Positions 61,225 through 64,000 of a stretch of 64,000 nucleotides of DNA are shown piece after piece. Both the position numbers and the translations under genes were made by a program. The first letter of the stretch is position 1, and the number at the start of each line of letters is the position of its first letter. The notes under the pieces are model-generated. The model was given only the letters and a program-made list of their open reading frames with translations, was not told the DNA's origin and ran no database searches. The DNA is from Botryotinia globosa (Eukaryota; Ascomycota; Leotiomycetes; Helotiales; Sclerotiniaceae): assembly GCA_014898425.1 (NCBI GenBank), contig RCSZ01000003.1, positions 2,294,001-2,358,000 on the forward strand, given 5' to 3'.

Positions 61225-62347
61225 AGGAAGAGAAGAATCGTTGAAGTTAACACTGGCGGAAACGGGAAAAAAGAATGAAAGATGTTGGGTAAATAATGAG
61301 ATAAGTAAAGCGTTATGTATATGAACCAGCAGAGTGAAAGTTGCTCTGCTCTGCTGTATTTCATGTTTGTTGTGGCTTGAGTTTCTAATCTATCATATCA
61401 TTTCAAGATGGACCGATGGGTTTGGTTAGATACCTCTACTCTCATTTAGATTGCGATATTAGTGGAGAAGAGAATGGATCATGCAAGATAGAGGATTGAT
61501 TTAGGTAGCTGGGATTTGAAATTCTCCGTTGTAAGGATAAATTTGATTGAAAAGAAGTTTTAGTTATTCTATGGTGTATATCTGGAACTCTGTCGGTCTG
61601 AGAACAAAACATGGAATATATGCATCTCGCCAATCATTATCGTTCATTTACATCATGTCTCGTGCTGTGAAGAAATCACCAGATGATTATATGTCCTACA
61701 GTTAGAATACTATCTCAGGCCAGTAGAGATGAAATTCGTAGCAGTGATGTGGATTACAAGTTGTGTATCCGGACCAGGAAACTGGAGGGTCGTCCGTAGA
61801 TCTGTTTTGCCGGATAAGGAGGAGAGATTCGGAGATTTAGACAGAATGACAAATCTACTTTTCGCGCTTTTGGTGTTCGAGATAATGCATGATGAGAGGC
61901 ATATGCAGATACTTTTGCAGAGACCGGTCCGCGGGTTTTTTGTAGGATTATTACTTTTGACGTAGGTTTATCGGCTCGTATTTATGTAGGTGGTTGATTC
62001 GTCGCTCTTCGCTTTCCGTTGCTGGTGCTGTATCCTGTCGATTTTATATTTTTGGGTCGGGAAAGATGGTATCTTAGTTCTCGGGGAGCTTGCAGAGTCT
62101 GTAGAGAGGCTTGTATCAGGCTCGGAAATTCTTCGTCGTGATATATGTATAGAGATACAAGGACATCAGGGGTATATATGACTCAGTATGAGTGGGATGG
62201 TGATTCGAGGTAGAGAAGGGATCCGAGACGGTCGATTCTAGTCTGTGACTAGGTAGTTGGGAGATGTTGTGTGTATTTCCAAGACCAACTGGAAAAATCC
62301 CGTACGCTTCGAATGAACAAAATGACTTTGATATTACATTAAGAGAA
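61225..62347. other. Convergent 3' spacer
   Basis: 1.1 kb between the transcription factor and the convergent PTH11-like gene. No gene, repeat or RNA was seen. Open frames on both strands here are under 80 codons apart from one that overlaps the regulator's coding end. Confidence 0.5.
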
Positions 62348-63656
62348 CTATAGATATCGTTTATGATTATTATTGAAAGAGAAATTGGGCAACTGAGGCG
62401 ATTGATCTATCACCGTACACGATCCTTGGATTCCCGTAGATTCGTCCTTCGCGTGATTATAAGTCTCGATGGTGACATCCTGCTCAACAACGATACCTCG
62501 TTCCTCATCATCCGTATCGGCGAGCTCGTGAGAATTGTTTTGATTTTGTTTGTATCCGGATTTTGAGCTCCAGAATTTACTCGATTTGGATGTGTTTTGT
62601 TCGGATCGGTTGAAAGTTCCAACAAGCTTGGGGTAGTAGAGTTTCCAGAAACCTACACTTGGTGGCATGCATGCACAAAACTGTATGGTAAGGTAAGAAA
62701 GTTATTCGAGCAAATGTTTGGGAGGTCAGACTTACAAGGCCGAGGTAAACTTCGACGGAACTCCATATGTATACGGGATATGCGGTCCAGGTTCTATCAT
62801 AGTTTGATGTAGATTTCCATACGTAAACCGTTCGAACGACGCTTGCGGTAGAGGCGATAAAGCCAATTGCGAAAAGCATGCAGAGAGATATTCTTTGCTT
62901 GAAGGGTATTTGCAAGTGCCATACTGTATGGATTGGTAAAATCACAACTGCATAATCGCTAATTGCATTACAGATGGACGTGAAGAGGAGATGGGCTTCT
63001 TGGTTGATACAGTTTGGCTGGGGTTTGAAGGAAACTACCCAGTAATCAGAGACCGGCCTTTGAGATATTTAGTCAAGTAGAGTTAAATTGAGAATCACTA
63101 TCGATGCTTACCTGCACTGGAATGTCAAAGTAATAGCGAAAATCGAGCCGTGTATGAGCACATATATCATAAGCCCTTGTGCAACGCGTCGCAGTTTAGG
63201 AGCCCTATTTTCGAATAACCGTGCAATAAGCCAAAGCATAGAAATTCTTATAGGAGTGAGCGCCAGTGTAAACAGAATTTGTGTTGTGTATATGCATTTG
63301 AGACCAAGGGCAAGCCAATCGTAGGGAACATCCCAAGCGTGGACATCCCATCCAACGTATGTTTCGACAAAAATGCTCATGACAGTAAAACCAGTGATAG
63401 GTATCTGATAGTCTAATTTAGTTTCTGTAGAGATATATGAAAGACTTGGAAATACTAACCATGCTAAAGAGAGCCAAAAAATCATCCAAACCAAACATTT
63501 TGATATGTACAAGCGAGTATAAATGCGAATTCTCAGCATCGACAACACAATCGGATAAAGTACTCCATGAACAACGAAAATGGATGAACCATATCTTTCG
63601 GGGTTAACGTAATTGGGAACGGGCCAGTCCAATGTGGCTGTGATGTCGATATACAT
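62348..63656 (-). pseudogene. PTH11-like rhodopsin-domain membrane protein, frameshifted
   Basis: Seven-helix protein of the fungal rhodopsin/SAT4 (PTH11-like) family, putative receptors. Pieces run 63656-63460, 63404-63112, 63057-62736 and 62680-62348, with introns of 55, 54 and 55 bp. Motifs in order: DWPVPNYVNPERYG, RIRIYTRLYISK, FGLDDFLALFSM, then ITGFTVMSIFVETYVGWDVH. The later exons give ILFTLALTPIRISMLW, FQCRPVSDYW, CINQEAHLLFTSICNAISD, VVRTVY and a hydrophilic tail of ~95 residues. YISK and FGLDD are in different frames: one A is missing near 63500 (four A where five would give ISKMFGLDD). It is therefore a recent pseudogene, a sequencing error, or read with the first intron retained (see findings). 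A GTAAGT at ~63769 suggests an extra upstream exon or a 5'UTR intron. The intact product would be about 381 residues. Confidence 0.7.
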
Positions 63657-64000
63657 AATGAAGAAAAGTTGCACTGGTATAACGGCACCGCGAAAAAGAG
63701 AAAAGCAACATCAAAACAGATCTTGAGGGCTTTAGTCCTGTTATATGAAAACGCACAATGCGACTTACTTGCCCGCGAGTCAATGAGGCGGCTGGATAGG
63801 GTCCAAAATCTACCACACACATCCCTCCTTTGTTGGGAGTTTGAATGAGTATTTTCGGACATAAGCATTGTGGGTAGAACATCAATGACATTTATCAATA
63901 GACGAGCAGATCTTGGGATTGGCCTCTGAGCTCCAAGTTGCGACCGTATGGCCAGGCATGGAAATTCCACCGGGCTGGTAGGCAAAATTCTACATATTAT
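63657..64000. other. 5' flank of the PTH11-like gene
   Basis: Probably promoter and leader. Minus-strand sequence around 63870-63770 could be an exon (MLMSENTHSNSQQRRD...) spliced at GTAAGT to CAG at ~63675. The join would run in frame into the gene, but nothing known in the family supports this extension. Confidence 0.3.

Overview
The window looks like nuclear DNA of a filamentous ascomycete (Pezizomycotina). I infer a Leotiomycete of the Botrytis/Sclerotinia type, but I could not test this. The genes carry short GT...AG introns (47-142 bp, mostly about 50-60) that often have a CTAAC-like branch point before the acceptor. They encode families typical of such fungi: an Msb1-type polarity protein, a cellobiose dehydrogenase, a PTH11-like seven-helix protein and a Zn2Cys6 regulator. 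Very AT-rich blocks with no usable reading frame fit repeat-induced point mutation (RIP) of old transposons.

Layout. 1-6.8 kb is gene-poor and holds one intron-containing tRNA-Val(CAC), an AT-rich block and two large simple-repeat arrays. 6.8-10.3 kb carries a five-exon Msb1/Mug8-domain gene on the minus strand. 10.3-20.7 kb has no gene: it is a field of microsatellites around a 2.0 kb degenerate pogo/Fot1-like DNA transposon and two fold-back elements. 20.8-27.8 kb is the gene-dense core: formyltetrahydrofolate deformylase, an FBXO9/Hrt3-type F-box protein, an MTM1/SLC25A39-type mitochondrial carrier and uracil-DNA glycosylase. 27.8-31.6 kb is empty. 31.6-38.4 kb holds a small SnoaL/NTF2-like protein, a PHYHD1-like 2-oxoglutarate dioxygenase with an unusual N-terminal repeat array, and a cellobiose dehydrogenase. 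38.4-45.4 kb is empty apart from repeats. 45.4-48.1 kb encodes an uncharacterised 874-residue fungal protein. 48.1-53.3 kb is repeat-rich. 53.3-64 kb holds a FAR-17a/AIG1-like membrane protein, PEX2, a Zn2Cys6 transcription factor and a PTH11-like receptor gene that seems to carry a one-base frameshift.

Exon models were built by hand, joining open frames at GT/AG sites so that family motifs run on in frame. Intron positions are given in each entry. Functions come from motif and family recognition, not from a search. The genes are mostly housekeeping and do not form an obvious single pathway. Deformylase, the MTM1-like carrier and Ung1 share a mitochondrial theme. The SnoaL-like, dioxygenase and CDH genes sit together, but I see no firm evidence that they act together.

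The most unusual items are: the repeat array fused to the PHYHD1-like dioxygenase, with a duplicated segment whose copies differ only at silent sites; the frameshifted receptor gene, in which one lost base and one retained intron cancel out; and the MCB/E2F-type sites plus a possible second start upstream of UNG1.
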